Assembly: GCF_006716095.1 (NCBI RefSeq)
Contig: NZ_VFOK01000001.1
Coordinates: 2,015,375-2,079,374 of the forward strand
Origin: Barrientosiimonas humi
GTDB taxonomy: Bacteria > Actinomycetota > Actinomycetes > Actinomycetales > Dermatophilaceae
Length of the DNA stretch: 64,000 bases
Direction of reading: 5' to 3'
Notes under the pieces: generated by a model
What the model saw: only the letters and a program-made list of their open reading frames with translations
Databases searched by the model: none
Told to the model about the DNA's origin: nothing
In this document: piece after piece, positions 8,708 through 16,560 of the stretch
How the letters are laid out: each line of letters begins with the position of its first letter
How positions within the stretch are numbered: the stretch's first letter is position 1
Made by a program: the position numbers and the translations under genes

Positions 8708-9615
8708 CCGACCCGGCGGGCTCCCCGGCGCTGCGCGACGCCGACGTGCCCGCCGTGTGGCGCTCGCTCGGGCTGCCGGGCCTCGCCGACATCCACGTGC
8801 ACTTTCTCCCCGAGGGGATGCTGCGCAAGGTCTGGCAGTTCTTCGACGAGCGCGGCGAGCGCGACGGCGTGCCGTGGACCATCACCTATCGCGACACCGA
8901 GGACGAACGGCTGGCGACCGTGCGCCGGCTCGGGCTGCGCGCGGTGCCGTCGCTGACGTACGCCCACAAGCCGGGCATGTCCGCCTGGCTGAACGAGTGG
9001 TGCACCGAGTTCGCGGCCCGGGTGCCGGACGCGCTGCACTCGGCGACGCTGTTCCCCGAGCCCGGGAACGCGGATTACCTTGCGCGCGCGCTGGACTCGG
9101 GCGCGCGCCTGGTCAAGATGCACGTGCAGGTCGGCGCGTACGACCCCTCCGACCGGATCCTCGACGACGCCTGGGACCAGCTGCAGCAGTGCGGCGTTCC
9201 GGTGGTCATCCACTGCGGGTCGGGGCCGGCCCCGGGGCGGTTCACCGGGGTGGGCCCGGTGCGCGAGGTGCTGGGTCGCTTCCCCGACCTGACCCTGGTG
9301 ATCGCGCACGCCGGACTGCCGGAGTATCTCGAGTTCGCAGACCTGGCAACGGAGTTCGCGAACGTGCACCTCGACACCACGATGGTCGGCACCGACTTCA
9401 CCGAGCGCTTCGCGCCGATGCCGAGCGGCTATGTCGATCGGTGGCGCGACCTGCAGCACAAGGTCGTGCTGGGGTCGGACTTCCCCAACATCCCCTACCC
9501 CTATGCCCACCAGATCGAGGTGCTGCAGCGGCTCGACCTCGGCGACGCGTGGATGCGAGATGTGCTGTGGCACAACGGGGCTCGGCTGATGGGGCTCGAC
9601 GCGGCGGCGCGGTAG
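8704..9615 (+). CDS. Amidohydrolase-2 family metal-dependent hydrolase
   Basis: A 303-residue TIM-barrel enzyme related to ACMSD-type decarboxylases/hydrolases. Metal-ligand motifs are in the expected order: DIHVHFLPEG (HxH near residue 24), VIHCGSG (His about 170), VIAHAGLPEY (His about 201) and GSDFPNIPYP (Asp about 258). The substrate is not evident. Translation is coupled to the upstream marR by a 4-nt overlap, forming a two-gene unit. It could act on an aromatic or cyclic acid that is also the MarR ligand; that is inference. Confidence 0.87.
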   Translation: MTDPAGSPALRDADVPAVWRSLGLPGLADIHVHFLPEGMLRKVWQFFDERGERDGVPWTITYRDTEDERLATVRRLGLRAVPSLTYAHKPGMSAWLNEWCTEFAARVPDALHSATLFPEPGNADYLARALDSGARLVKMHVQVGAYDPSDRILDDAWDQLQQCGVPVVIHCGSGPAPGRFTGVGPVREVLGRFPDLTLVIAHAGLPEYLEFADLATEFANVHLDTTMVGTDFTERFAPMPSGYVDRWRDLQHKVVLGSDFPNIPYPYAHQIEVLQRLDLGDAWMRDVLWHNGARLMGLDAAAR

Positions 9616-9664
9616 GTCTCGCAACAGGTCCCCTCGGGGGTGGGCCGACCCGCCTCCGCCTGCC

Positions 9665-9670
9665 TAGCGT
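9665..9670 (+). promoter_or_regulatory. -10 box of leaderless tenA
   Basis: TAGCGT is followed by 7 nt and the ATG at 9678. The same TAGCGT hexamer occurs at this distance before the starts at 50020, 51950 and 62135. Confidence 0.5.
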
Positions 9671-9677
9671 GGGGGCC

Positions 9678-10340
9678 ATGACGACTCGAACGCGCGACGT
9701 GCTCTGGTCCGACGTGGAGGGCATCTACGACGAGATCCTCCACCACCCCTTCGTCACCGGGCTGCGCGACGGCTCGCTGCCGCACCCGGTCTTCCGGCAC
9801 TACATCGTCCAGGACGCGCTCTACCTGCGCGGCTACGCCCGGTCCCTGGCCGCCTGCGCCGCCCGCGCGCCTGAGGTCGACGCCACGGTGATGTTCGCCG
9901 AGCACGCCGCGGGCGCGGTCGCGGCCGAGCGCGAGCTGCACGCCGAGCTGCTGGGCGACCTCGGGGTCGACCCCGACGACCTGGGCGCGCCCGCCCCGGC
10001 GACACAGGCGTACGTCAGCTATCTGGCCGCGACGGTGCACGCGGGCTCCTACGCCGAGGCCGTCGCGGCCGTCCTGCCCTGCTACTGGATCTACGCCAAG
10101 GTCGGCGAGGCGCTGCTCGAGGCCGGCTCCCCCGACCCGCTCTACCAGCGGTGGATCGACCTCTACGCCGGCGAGGAGTTCCAGGCCGTCGTCGACGCGG
10201 TGCTCGACGAGACCGACCGTGTCGGCGCGACCGTGTCGGACACCGAGCTGGCGCGCATGCGTGAGCACTTCACGACGACCTCGCGCTACGAGTGGATGTT
10301 CTGGGACGGGGCCTACCGCCAGGAGACCTGGCCGGTCTGA
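9678..10340 (+). CDS. tenA: TenA-family protein (thiaminase II / aminopyrimidine aminohydrolase)
   Basis: A 220-residue all-helical enzyme that salvages thiamine breakdown products by hydrolysing aminopyrimidines. The catalytic-cysteine motif LPCYWIYAKVG (Cys about 135) and the C-terminal YEWMFWDGAY segment are both family signatures; FRHYIVQDALYL near residue 35 also matches. Length equals the family norm. No other thiamine salvage gene is nearby and no TPP riboswitch is seen. It converges with map across a repeat-rich spacer. Confidence 0.93.
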   Translation: MTTRTRDVLWSDVEGIYDEILHHPFVTGLRDGSLPHPVFRHYIVQDALYLRGYARSLAACAARAPEVDATVMFAEHAAGAVAAERELHAELLGDLGVDPDDLGAPAPATQAYVSYLAATVHAGSYAEAVAAVLPCYWIYAKVGEALLEAGSPDPLYQRWIDLYAGEEFQAVVDAVLDETDRVGATVSDTELARMREHFTTTSRYEWMFWDGAYRQETWPV

Positions 10341-10370
10341 GCCGGCGAGGGCGTCCGGACACCCCTTCCG

Positions 10371-10460
10371 CATTTCGTTCACCGGTGCACGAAATGTGGA
10401 GCGCCACCCCCGGGATCCCGGGAGGTCGGCGCCACAGATCGTTCACAAGTGCACGAAATG
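10371..10460. repeat. Two copies of a palindromic element between tenA and map
   Basis: Copy A (10371-10396) has arms CATTTCGT and ACGAAATG around a central CACCGGTG; 12 of 13 base pairs of the palindrome match. Copy B repeats the 20-bp half GTTCAC-NN-GTGCACGAAATG at 10441-10460, 64 bp later, with a degenerate left arm. Both lie between convergent genes. Their role (operator, repeat element or part of a terminator) is unknown. Confidence 0.7.
10401..10432. terminator. Possible bidirectional terminator hairpin between tenA and map
   Basis: GCGCC...GGCGC arms enclose the perfect palindrome CCCGGGATCCCGGG (10409-10422), giving a strong GC stem midway between convergent stop codons. There is no T-tract. 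It lies between the two palindromic copies listed separately. Confidence 0.45.
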
Positions 10461-10488
10461 CGGAGGCGCAGCCCGGCGAGGGCGTACG

Positions 10489-11256
10489 TCAGTCGCGGGC
10501 GGTGAGCACGAGCGGGCCGTCCTCGGTGATGGCGATGGTGTGCTCGGAGTGGGCGCCGCGGGAGCCGTCGGCGCTGCGCAGGGTCCAGCCGTCGTCGTCG
10601 GTGTAGATCTCGTCGGTGGTGGCCATGAGCCACGGCTCGATCGCCACGACCAGGCCCGGGCGCAGCCGCAGGCCCCGGCCCGCGCGGCCGTCGTTGGGCA
10701 CGTGCGGCTCACCGTGCATCGTGCGCCCGACGCCGTGACCACCGAACTGGGTGTTGACGGCGTAGCCGCCGGAGCGGGCGACGTCACCGATCGCCGCGGA
10801 GATGTCGCCGATCTTGGCGTCGACCTGGGCGGCGTCGATGGCCACCGCGAGCGCCCGCTCGGTGTGCTCGATGAGGCGCAGGTCCTCGTCGCGCGGGGTG
10901 CCGACGACCACCGACAGCGCCGAGTCGGACACCCAGCCGTCGATCGACGCGGCGAAGTCGACCGACAGCAGGTCGCCGTCGCGCAGGACGTAGTCGTGCG
11001 GCAGCCCGTGCAGCACGGCGTCGTTGACCGAGGTGCACAGCACCTTGCCGAACGGGCTCGCGCCGAAGCTGGGGTGGTAGTCGATGTAGCACGACTCTCC
11101 CCCGGCGTCGCGGATCATCCGGTGCGCCAGAGCGTCGAGGTCGAGCAGGTTGACCCCGACGTCGGCGGCCTCGCGCAGCGCCGTCAGCACCGAGGCGACG
11201 AACCGGCCGGCGGGCCGCATGGCCTCGATCTCCGCAGGGGTCTTGAGCTCGATCAC
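10489..11256 (-). CDS. map: Type I methionine aminopeptidase
   Basis: Removes the initiator methionine from nascent proteins. The 255-residue pita-bread enzyme shows all five metal ligands: Asp in LSVDFAASIDG, Asp in WVSDSALSVV, His in GGHGVGRTMH, Glu in AIEPWL and Glu in AHSEHTIAI. It lacks the N-terminal SH3-binding extension of eukaryotic forms. I chose GTG at 11256 (VIELKTPAEIEAM), which follows a GGGGGC tract; the ATG at 11295 would add an unusual basic extension. Actinobacteria often carry more than one map, and this copy is not in the ribosomal-protein/adk/secY context. Confidence 0.95.
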   Translation of the reverse strand: MIELKTPAEIEAMRPAGRFVASVLTALREAADVGVNLLDLDALAHRMIRDAGGESCYIDYHPSFGASPFGKVLCTSVNDAVLHGLPHDYVLRDGDLLSVDFAASIDGWVSDSALSVVVGTPRDEDLRLIEHTERALAVAIDAAQVDAKIGDISAAIGDVARSGGYAVNTQFGGHGVGRTMHGEPHVPNDGRAGRGLRLRPGLVVAIEPWLMATTDEIYTDDDGWTLRSADGSRGAHSEHTIAITEDGPLVLTARD

Positions 11257-11314
11257 GCCCCCACGGTAAGCCCCGGTGCGCACCGGCCCGGGCACGGGCC
11301 GACCGCGGCCGGGG

Positions 11315-12709
11315 TTACCCGAGCGGCCAGAGCAGTGCGGCGAGCGCGAAGGCGGTGACGCCGATCGTGGTCTCCATGACCGTCCAGGTCTTCAGCGTGG
11401 TCTTCTCGTCCATCTGGAAGAAGCGGCTGACGAGCCAGAAGCCGGAGTCGTTGACGTGCGAGAGCACGGTGGCGCCCGCGGCGATGGCCACGACCAGAAG
11501 CGTCAGGCGTACGTCCGACAGGTTCGCCGCGGTGGCTGCCTCGGCGACCAGGCCGGCGGTCGTGGTGATCGCGACCGTCGCCGAGCCCTGCGCCACGCGC
11601 AGCGCGGTGGCGATGACGAACGACTGGAGCAGCAGCGGCATCCCGAGGTCGCCGAGCGAGGCGGTGAGCGCGTCGCCGATGCCGCTGGCGCGCAGCACCC
11701 CGCCGAACATGCCGCCCGCGCCGGTGATCAGGATGATCGAGCAGATCGGGCCGAGCGCGTCGTCGAGGATGTTGCGCAGCGGCGCCATCTTGCCGGGGCG
11801 CACCATGGTCGCGATCGCGACCAGCAGCGTGATCAGCAGCGCGACCGGCGTCTGCCCGAGCAGCACCAGCGCCTGCGCCCACACCGCCTCGTCGTCGATC
11901 GTTCCGGCGGTCCCGAGCGTCGACACGATCGTGTTGCCCGCGATGAGCACGAACGGCAGCAGCAGCAGGAGCAGCACGTGCCCGAACCGCGGGCGGCGCA
12001 GGTCGGCCTGCACCTCGTCGTCGTCGCCGTCGTTCATCTCGCCGAACAGCAGGTCGGGCACGTCGACGTGCACGCGCTTCCCGAGCACCTGGGAGACGAG
12101 GTAGGAGCCGACGAACCAGGTGACGACCGCGACCGGCAGCCCGATCAGCAGGCCGATGCCGATGTTGCCGCCGAGCGCGTCGGCCGCGGCCACCGGGCCG
12201 GGGTGCGGCGGGACGATCGCGTGCATGGCGGCGAACGCACCCGCGGCGGGGAGGGCGTACAGCAGGACGGAGCCGCCGAAGCGACGGGCCACGGTGAGGA
12301 TGATCGGCAGGAAGACGACCAGGCCGGCGTCGAAGAAGATCGGGATGCCGAACAGCAGCGCCGCGACGCCGAGCGCCAGCGGTGCGCGCTTCTCGCCGAA
12401 GCGGTTCACGAGCACGTCGGCGAGCACCTGCGCGCCGCCGCTCACCTCGAGCAACCGCCCGAGCATGACGCCGAACCCGACCAGTAGCGCTACGGATCCG
12501 AGGGTGGAGTTGAAGCCGGTGCTCATGGCTTCGGGCACGTCGCCGATGGGGATGCCGGCGGCGACGGCGGTGATGACGCTCACCAGCACGAGCGCGATGA
12601 AGGCGTGCAGCTTGACCTTCATGATGAGGAACAGCAGCAGCACGACCGCGGCCCCCGCCACGAGCAGCAGCGTGGCGGTGGGGTAGGTCGCGACGACTCC
12701 GTCGTCCAT
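11315..12709 (-). CDS. gntP: GntP-family gluconate:H+ symporter
   Basis: A 464-residue integral membrane permease with about 12-14 hydrophobic segments. Family signatures include FGIPIFFDAGLVVFLPI (about 112), AMHAIVPPHPGP (about 164), ITGAGGMFGGVLRASG (about 318) and SHVNDSGFWLVSRFF near the C-terminus. The family imports gluconate, ketogluconates or related sugar acids with protons. No gluconate kinase or GntR regulator lies beside it, so the substrate is uncertain. It sits 14 nt downstream of the M3 peptidase gene on the same strand and may share its transcript. Confidence 0.93.
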   Translation of the reverse strand: MDDGVVATYPTATLLLVAGAAVVLLLFLIMKVKLHAFIALVLVSVITAVAAGIPIGDVPEAMSTGFNSTLGSVALLVGFGVMLGRLLEVSGGAQVLADVLVNRFGEKRAPLALGVAALLFGIPIFFDAGLVVFLPIILTVARRFGGSVLLYALPAAGAFAAMHAIVPPHPGPVAAADALGGNIGIGLLIGLPVAVVTWFVGSYLVSQVLGKRVHVDVPDLLFGEMNDGDDDEVQADLRRPRFGHVLLLLLLPFVLIAGNTIVSTLGTAGTIDDEAVWAQALVLLGQTPVALLITLLVAIATMVRPGKMAPLRNILDDALGPICSIILITGAGGMFGGVLRASGIGDALTASLGDLGMPLLLQSFVIATALRVAQGSATVAITTTAGLVAEAATAANLSDVRLTLLVVAIAAGATVLSHVNDSGFWLVSRFFQMDEKTTLKTWTVMETTIGVTAFALAALLWPLG

Positions 12710-12723
12710 GGTGTCTCTCCCGA

Positions 12724-14652
12724 TCAGTCGGTGCCGGGCTCGCGGGAGAGCCAGGCGGCGTAGGCGTCGAAGGTGTAGGGGCGGCCGAGGAAGTCCTCGA
12801 CCAGGTCGGCGGCGTCGCGGGACCCGCCCGGCGCCAGGATGCGGTCGCGATAGCGCTCGGCCACCTCGGACGCGAACAGGTCACCGGGGTCGAACGCCGA
12901 GAACAGGTCCTTGGCGATGACGAGCGACCACATGTACGTGTAGTAGGCCGACGCGTAGCCCGACAGGTGGCCGAACGAGCAGTGCATGTGCGTGTCGGGC
13001 AGGGCCGCGAACACGGAGTACTGGCGCTGCAGCTCGCCGATGCGCTCGGTGAGGTCGTCGGGCAGCGCGTGGTGCAGGTCGTAGCTCACGGCGGCGTAGA
13101 ACATCTGCGTGCGCGCCTGGAACCCCTTGCCGAACTCGTGTGCGGCGCGCATCCGCCGCACCAGGTCGGCCGGGATCGCGTTGCCGTCGGCGTCACGCGC
13201 GAACGACGCGAGCACGTCGGCGTCCCAGGCCCACTCCTCGAGCATCTGGCTCGGCGCCTCGACGAAGTCCCACTCGGTGGCGACGCCCGAGAACCGTTGC
13301 CACTGCTGGCGACCCGCGGTCACGTGGTGGATCAGGTGGCCGAACTCGTGGAAGAGCGTGACGACCTCGCTGTGCTCCATCAGCCCGCGGCTGAAGTTGC
13401 AGACGAGCACGCCCTCGGGCAGTGCGCGCTCGAAAAGCCCTGAGACCAGGGTGAACTGGGCCGCGTGCTTGAACTTGCCGTCGCGCGGGTGCAGGTCGAG
13501 GTAGATCCGCCCGATCCGTTCGCCGGCCAGCTCGACGTCGTACGCCGTCACGTCCTCGTGCCAGGTCGTCGCCTCGACGGGGGTCCAGGTGAGACCGAAC
13601 AGGCGACCGGTCACGTCGAGCAGCCCCCGGCGTACGTCCTCGAAGGCGAAGTATCGACGGACCTCCTGCGCGTCCACGTCGAGCTGCTCCCGACGTACGA
13701 GCTCGGAGTAGTAGGTCGCGTCGGCGGTGTCGACGTCGGCCAGGTCGGGGCGGTCCTGCCGGGCGCGCTCGAACAGGCGCTGCTTGTCGCGCTCGGCGCT
13801 CGGACCCGCGAGATCGGTGATGCGCGCGATGAACCCGGCCTCCGCCTCGGCCGTCTCGATCATCTTCACCTCGGTGTCGAGGTCGACCCAGGTGGGGTAT
13901 CCCAGCAGCCGCGCGTGCTCGGCGCGCAGCTCGAGCAGGCGGCGCAGCACCGCGTCGTTGTCGGGCCAGGCCACCGTCAGCGACGCCGACGAGACCGCGA
14001 CCCGCGCGTCGCGGTCGTGGGCGAACGTGCGCACCGGGATCGAGTCGGGGTAGTCGGTCGTGACCTCGACGAGGCCGTCGGCACCGGCCGGGTGCTGCTC
14101 GCGCCAGTCGTCGGGCAGGCCGTCGAGCTGCTCGGGGCGCAGGCGCACGGTCTTGGTGCCCTCGCGGATGTTGCGGGCGAACTCCTGGCTGGTCTCCAGC
14201 TCCAGCCGGTTGAGCTCGCGCAGCCGCTCGCGCGTGGCCTCGTCGCAGTCGACGCCGCTGCGCCGGAAGTCGCGCAGCACCTTGTCGAGCATCCGGGTGG
14301 CGTCGGCGTCGAGCCCGTCCGGGTCGACCCCGGCGACGACGGCGTAGATCTCGGTGTCGAGCGACAGGTCGGTCGCGAAGGCGTCGAGGTCCTGGGAGTG
14401 CTTGTCGGCTGCCTCGCGCACCTGCGCGTCGGGGTGCACCTCCGACAGCAGCGACGCCGCAGCCCCCGCGTCGCCCAGCGCCGTCTGCAGCGCGTCCCAG
14501 GTCTGCAGCACCTCCAGGGCCGGCGCGTCGCTCATGCCTCGCAGGCGGTCGGCTAAAACCCTTGCCGCATCGAGGCTTTCGTCGGTTCGGGCACGGAGCC
14601 AGGGTCCGGTTGCCGCGGCCTCGGGGAGGGCGATCGGCTGCAGATCGGTCAC
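12724..14652 (-). CDS. M3-family oligopeptidase (oligopeptidase A / Dcp-like)
   Basis: A 642-residue zinc metallopeptidase that degrades short peptides in the cytoplasm. The zinc site LFHEFGHLIHHV (HExxH) is at about 423-434, and the distal glutamate lies in VEAPSQMLEEWAWD. Length and helical character match the thimet/oligopeptidase A family. The start is GTG at 14652, with TAGCCT six nucleotides upstream and no ribosome site, so the transcript is probably leaderless. It forms the last core gene before the accessory island. Confidence 0.95.
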   Translation of the reverse strand: MTDLQPIALPEAAATGPWLRARTDESLDAARVLADRLRGMSDAPALEVLQTWDALQTALGDAGAAASLLSEVHPDAQVREAADKHSQDLDAFATDLSLDTEIYAVVAGVDPDGLDADATRMLDKVLRDFRRSGVDCDEATRERLRELNRLELETSQEFARNIREGTKTVRLRPEQLDGLPDDWREQHPAGADGLVEVTTDYPDSIPVRTFAHDRDARVAVSSASLTVAWPDNDAVLRRLLELRAEHARLLGYPTWVDLDTEVKMIETAEAEAGFIARITDLAGPSAERDKQRLFERARQDRPDLADVDTADATYYSELVRREQLDVDAQEVRRYFAFEDVRRGLLDVTGRLFGLTWTPVEATTWHEDVTAYDVELAGERIGRIYLDLHPRDGKFKHAAQFTLVSGLFERALPEGVLVCNFSRGLMEHSEVVTLFHEFGHLIHHVTAGRQQWQRFSGVATEWDFVEAPSQMLEEWAWDADVLASFARDADGNAIPADLVRRMRAAHEFGKGFQARTQMFYAAVSYDLHHALPDDLTERIGELQRQYSVFAALPDTHMHCSFGHLSGYASAYYTYMWSLVIAKDLFSAFDPGDLFASEVAERYRDRILAPGGSRDAADLVEDFLGRPYTFDAYAAWLSREPGTD

Positions 14653-14658
14653 CGGCTC

Positions 14659-14664
14659 AGGCTA
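14659..14664 (-). promoter_or_regulatory. -10 box of leaderless M3 peptidase gene
   Basis: On the minus strand TAGCCT is followed by 6 nt and the GTG start at 14652. No ribosome binding site is present. Confidence 0.5.
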
Positions 14665-14697
14665 GTCGCGCACCTCCCCACCACGCTCGCCGACGCG

Positions 14698-14730
14698 AGC
14701 ACCCGCTGAAACGCAGTTTCAGCGGGTGCT
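14698..14730. terminator. Perfect 15-bp hairpin at the island edge
   Basis: AGCACCCGCTGAAAC (14698-14712), a 3-nt loop GCA, then its exact complement (14716-14730). The stem contains the stop codon of the broken HTH gene. There is no T-run on either strand. It can act as an intrinsic terminator for the minus-strand remnant or mark an insertion boundary. Confidence 0.6.
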
Positions 14731-14963
14731 GATCACACGATCGGGCGGCGTGTCGTCGGCGATGCCCTGGGCCAGCTCGCGCACGGCGCTCCGCCTGAGT
14801 TCCGCACGGGTCTGCCGGTAGCGCTCCAGCTCCGCCGCGCTGATCCGACGGTGCACGCCACCGCCCTCGCGGCCCAACCCGCCCCGGTCGATCAGCCGCA
14901 CCCACGGTCATGCGGCTGACCCCCAGCAGCAAGCATGTCAAAGCGCGGGAGGTCGATCGCGAC
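14719..14963 (-). pseudogene. Frameshifted excisionase/antitoxin-like HTH protein remnant
   Basis: Read on the minus strand, one frame encodes SRALTCLLLGVSRMTV and then, after a 1-nt frame change near 14907, another frame encodes RLIDRGGLGREGGGVHRRIS followed by AAELERYRQTRAELRR and a short tail. Joined, this gives the pattern GVSRMTV-x-RLIDRG-x(6)-G-HRRI of excisionase-type (MerR-like) DNA-binding proteins, which often act as antitoxins. No upstream start is preserved and no PIN or other toxin gene follows. It is a decayed gene unless the frameshift is a sequencing error. Confidence 0.6.
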
Positions 14964-15089
14964 CGACACACGTCCCAAGCCCAGGCTCCGACCGCAACGT
15001 GCAAGGGAGGTTGCTCTGCGCGGACCGCTTCCCGCGACGTTGGCTCTTCCGGGTTAGCCCTCGAGCCCCAGCCCAGGCACCCCTGAACA

Positions 15090-15103
15090 CCGACATCTGT
15101 CGG
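15090..15103. promoter_or_regulatory. Palindrome upstream of the CoiA-like gene
   Basis: CCGACA-TC-TGTCGG, a perfect inverted repeat ending 22 nt before the ATG at 15126 and directly before the AT-rich stretch CGCTATCAATAGGAC. It could be an operator over the promoter; no regulator is identified. Between 14964 and 15089 I see no gene. Confidence 0.3.
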
Positions 15104-15125
15104 CGGGCATCGCTATCAATAGGAC

Positions 15126-16439
15126 ATGACTCCATCGTCGTCAGGCCGAAAGCCGCTCGCCGCGAGCGGCGCTTCCGTTGCCGACACAGCCAAGCGGAGA
15201 CAGCATGCGTCGCACCGGACGCAGCGCGTGCGGATCCGGGGGCTTGTAGTGGATCCGCCCGGCTCAGCCGGACCGGTCGAGGTCTGCGTCAACGACCAGT
15301 CGGACTGGGAGCTAATTTACAAGAACCCCGCGATCCGAGTGAAGTGCCTAGTCAGGTCATGCGACACCCTGCTCACGGCGAAGCGGATGAGCCGGAGCGG
15401 GCTGAGGTTTCTCGCGGTCCGTTCCGGAGGCTGCTCCCACAACCTGGTAGAGATGCGCGTGGAGCGAGGAGAAGTCGAACAGAATCCAACTGATCTCGTC
15501 GGAGGCGGTGGACCAGAAGGCGACGAGCACCTCTGGGTGAAGGGCCGATTGTTCAAGGTCGCGCAGAGCCTGGGTGCTGAGGCAGTGGTGGAGCACTCCC
15601 TGACGCGCGCGGACGTCTTCCTGCCAGAGCACAACCTCGTCCTCGAGTACCAGCGATGGAGCACAGATTTCCGCGGGCGAACGGCGCAGCGCTGGTCGAC
15701 TGGGGCAGCGCGCACTATCTGGATGTTCCCCTGGCAACCGCCTAACGCGCCTCGGACCGGCACACTCAAATTGTTCAACAACGAAGTCTTCGAGCATGGC
15801 GGCATCTACGTGGCCGTGCGGAACAAGGACGACCTCAGTGAGTTGCAGAGGCCGTGGGAGGACCCCTCGCAGGAACGCACGGCCCGCCTCTACGCGAGCG
15901 GGTCGATCGCGGTGTTCGATCCTGACCGCGGAGCACTGATCCGCAGACAACTCTCACTGGCAACGGTTCTCGCCGAGATCATGAGCGACGAGCGAGTCCT
16001 GGCCCACGCCGTCGTCCTGACGAAGGCCAACGGCCATAGGGCACGAAAACGCCTCTGGGTGCTCCGCGAGGACCTCGCCCAGGCGGAAACAGCGCGGGAA
16101 AAGCGACGGCACGCCATGAGCAAATCCCCAATCACGGAGCAGCAATCTGAGCCGCCGGTCGAACGGAAGGTCCAGCCAGCCGGCGACTCGGCCGCGGAGC
16201 AGCACCACCCACCGTCGCCCGTCGATGTGCAGGCATCAGCGGCATCGGCCGAGCTCGCCCCCAGCCCGCCAGCGGCCGAGATGTCGAACGATGACCGCGC
16301 CGCTCCGGAAGAAGCTGCACGCGAGACCTTTGCCGTGACCAGCAACGCGAACCTGGCCGCCCGACCGCCGAAGAACCACCAACCCACGCCCCGCGGGTCA
16401 TGGTGGACATCGATCACCGACTGGTTTCGCCGACTCTGA
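15126..16439 (+). CDS. CoiA-like predicted nuclease with disordered C-terminal tail
   Basis: A 437-residue protein resembling competence protein CoiA. Residues 74-105 hold a candidate zinc site (C74, C79, C103, H105). The core follows with HLWVKGRLFKVAQSLG (135-150), E156, ADVFLPEHN (D163), LVLEYQRWST (E174, Q176) and ARTIWMFPW. This is the E-x(6)-D-x(10)-ExQ arrangement of the PD-(D/E)XK fold. Residues about 320-425 are a charged Pro/Ala-rich, probably disordered tail ending in the aromatic WWTSITDWFRRL. Codon use is less GC3-biased than in neighbours, indicating transfer. Family assignment is from pattern recognition; its role (DNA processing or defence) is inference. Confidence 0.65.
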   Translation: MTPSSSGRKPLAASGASVADTAKRRQHASHRTQRVRIRGLVVDPPGSAGPVEVCVNDQSDWELIYKNPAIRVKCLVRSCDTLLTAKRMSRSGLRFLAVRSGGCSHNLVEMRVERGEVEQNPTDLVGGGGPEGDEHLWVKGRLFKVAQSLGAEAVVEHSLTRADVFLPEHNLVLEYQRWSTDFRGRTAQRWSTGAARTIWMFPWQPPNAPRTGTLKLFNNEVFEHGGIYVAVRNKDDLSELQRPWEDPSQERTARLYASGSIAVFDPDRGALIRRQLSLATVLAEIMSDERVLAHAVVLTKANGHRARKRLWVLREDLAQAETAREKRRHAMSKSPITEQQSEPPVERKVQPAGDSAAEQHHPPSPVDVQASAASAELAPSPPAAEMSNDDRAAPEEAARETFAVTSNANLAARPPKNHQPTPRGSWWTSITDWFRRL

Positions 16440-16560
16440 CGGACCAGCCGGACACCATCCTCGACAAAACCGGGCTACGCACATCTGGTCGGACCAGGTC
16501 GACCACGAAGGGAAGCTACTTGAACGCGTTGGAGCGACAGTGTCGATAGCCACATAATCG

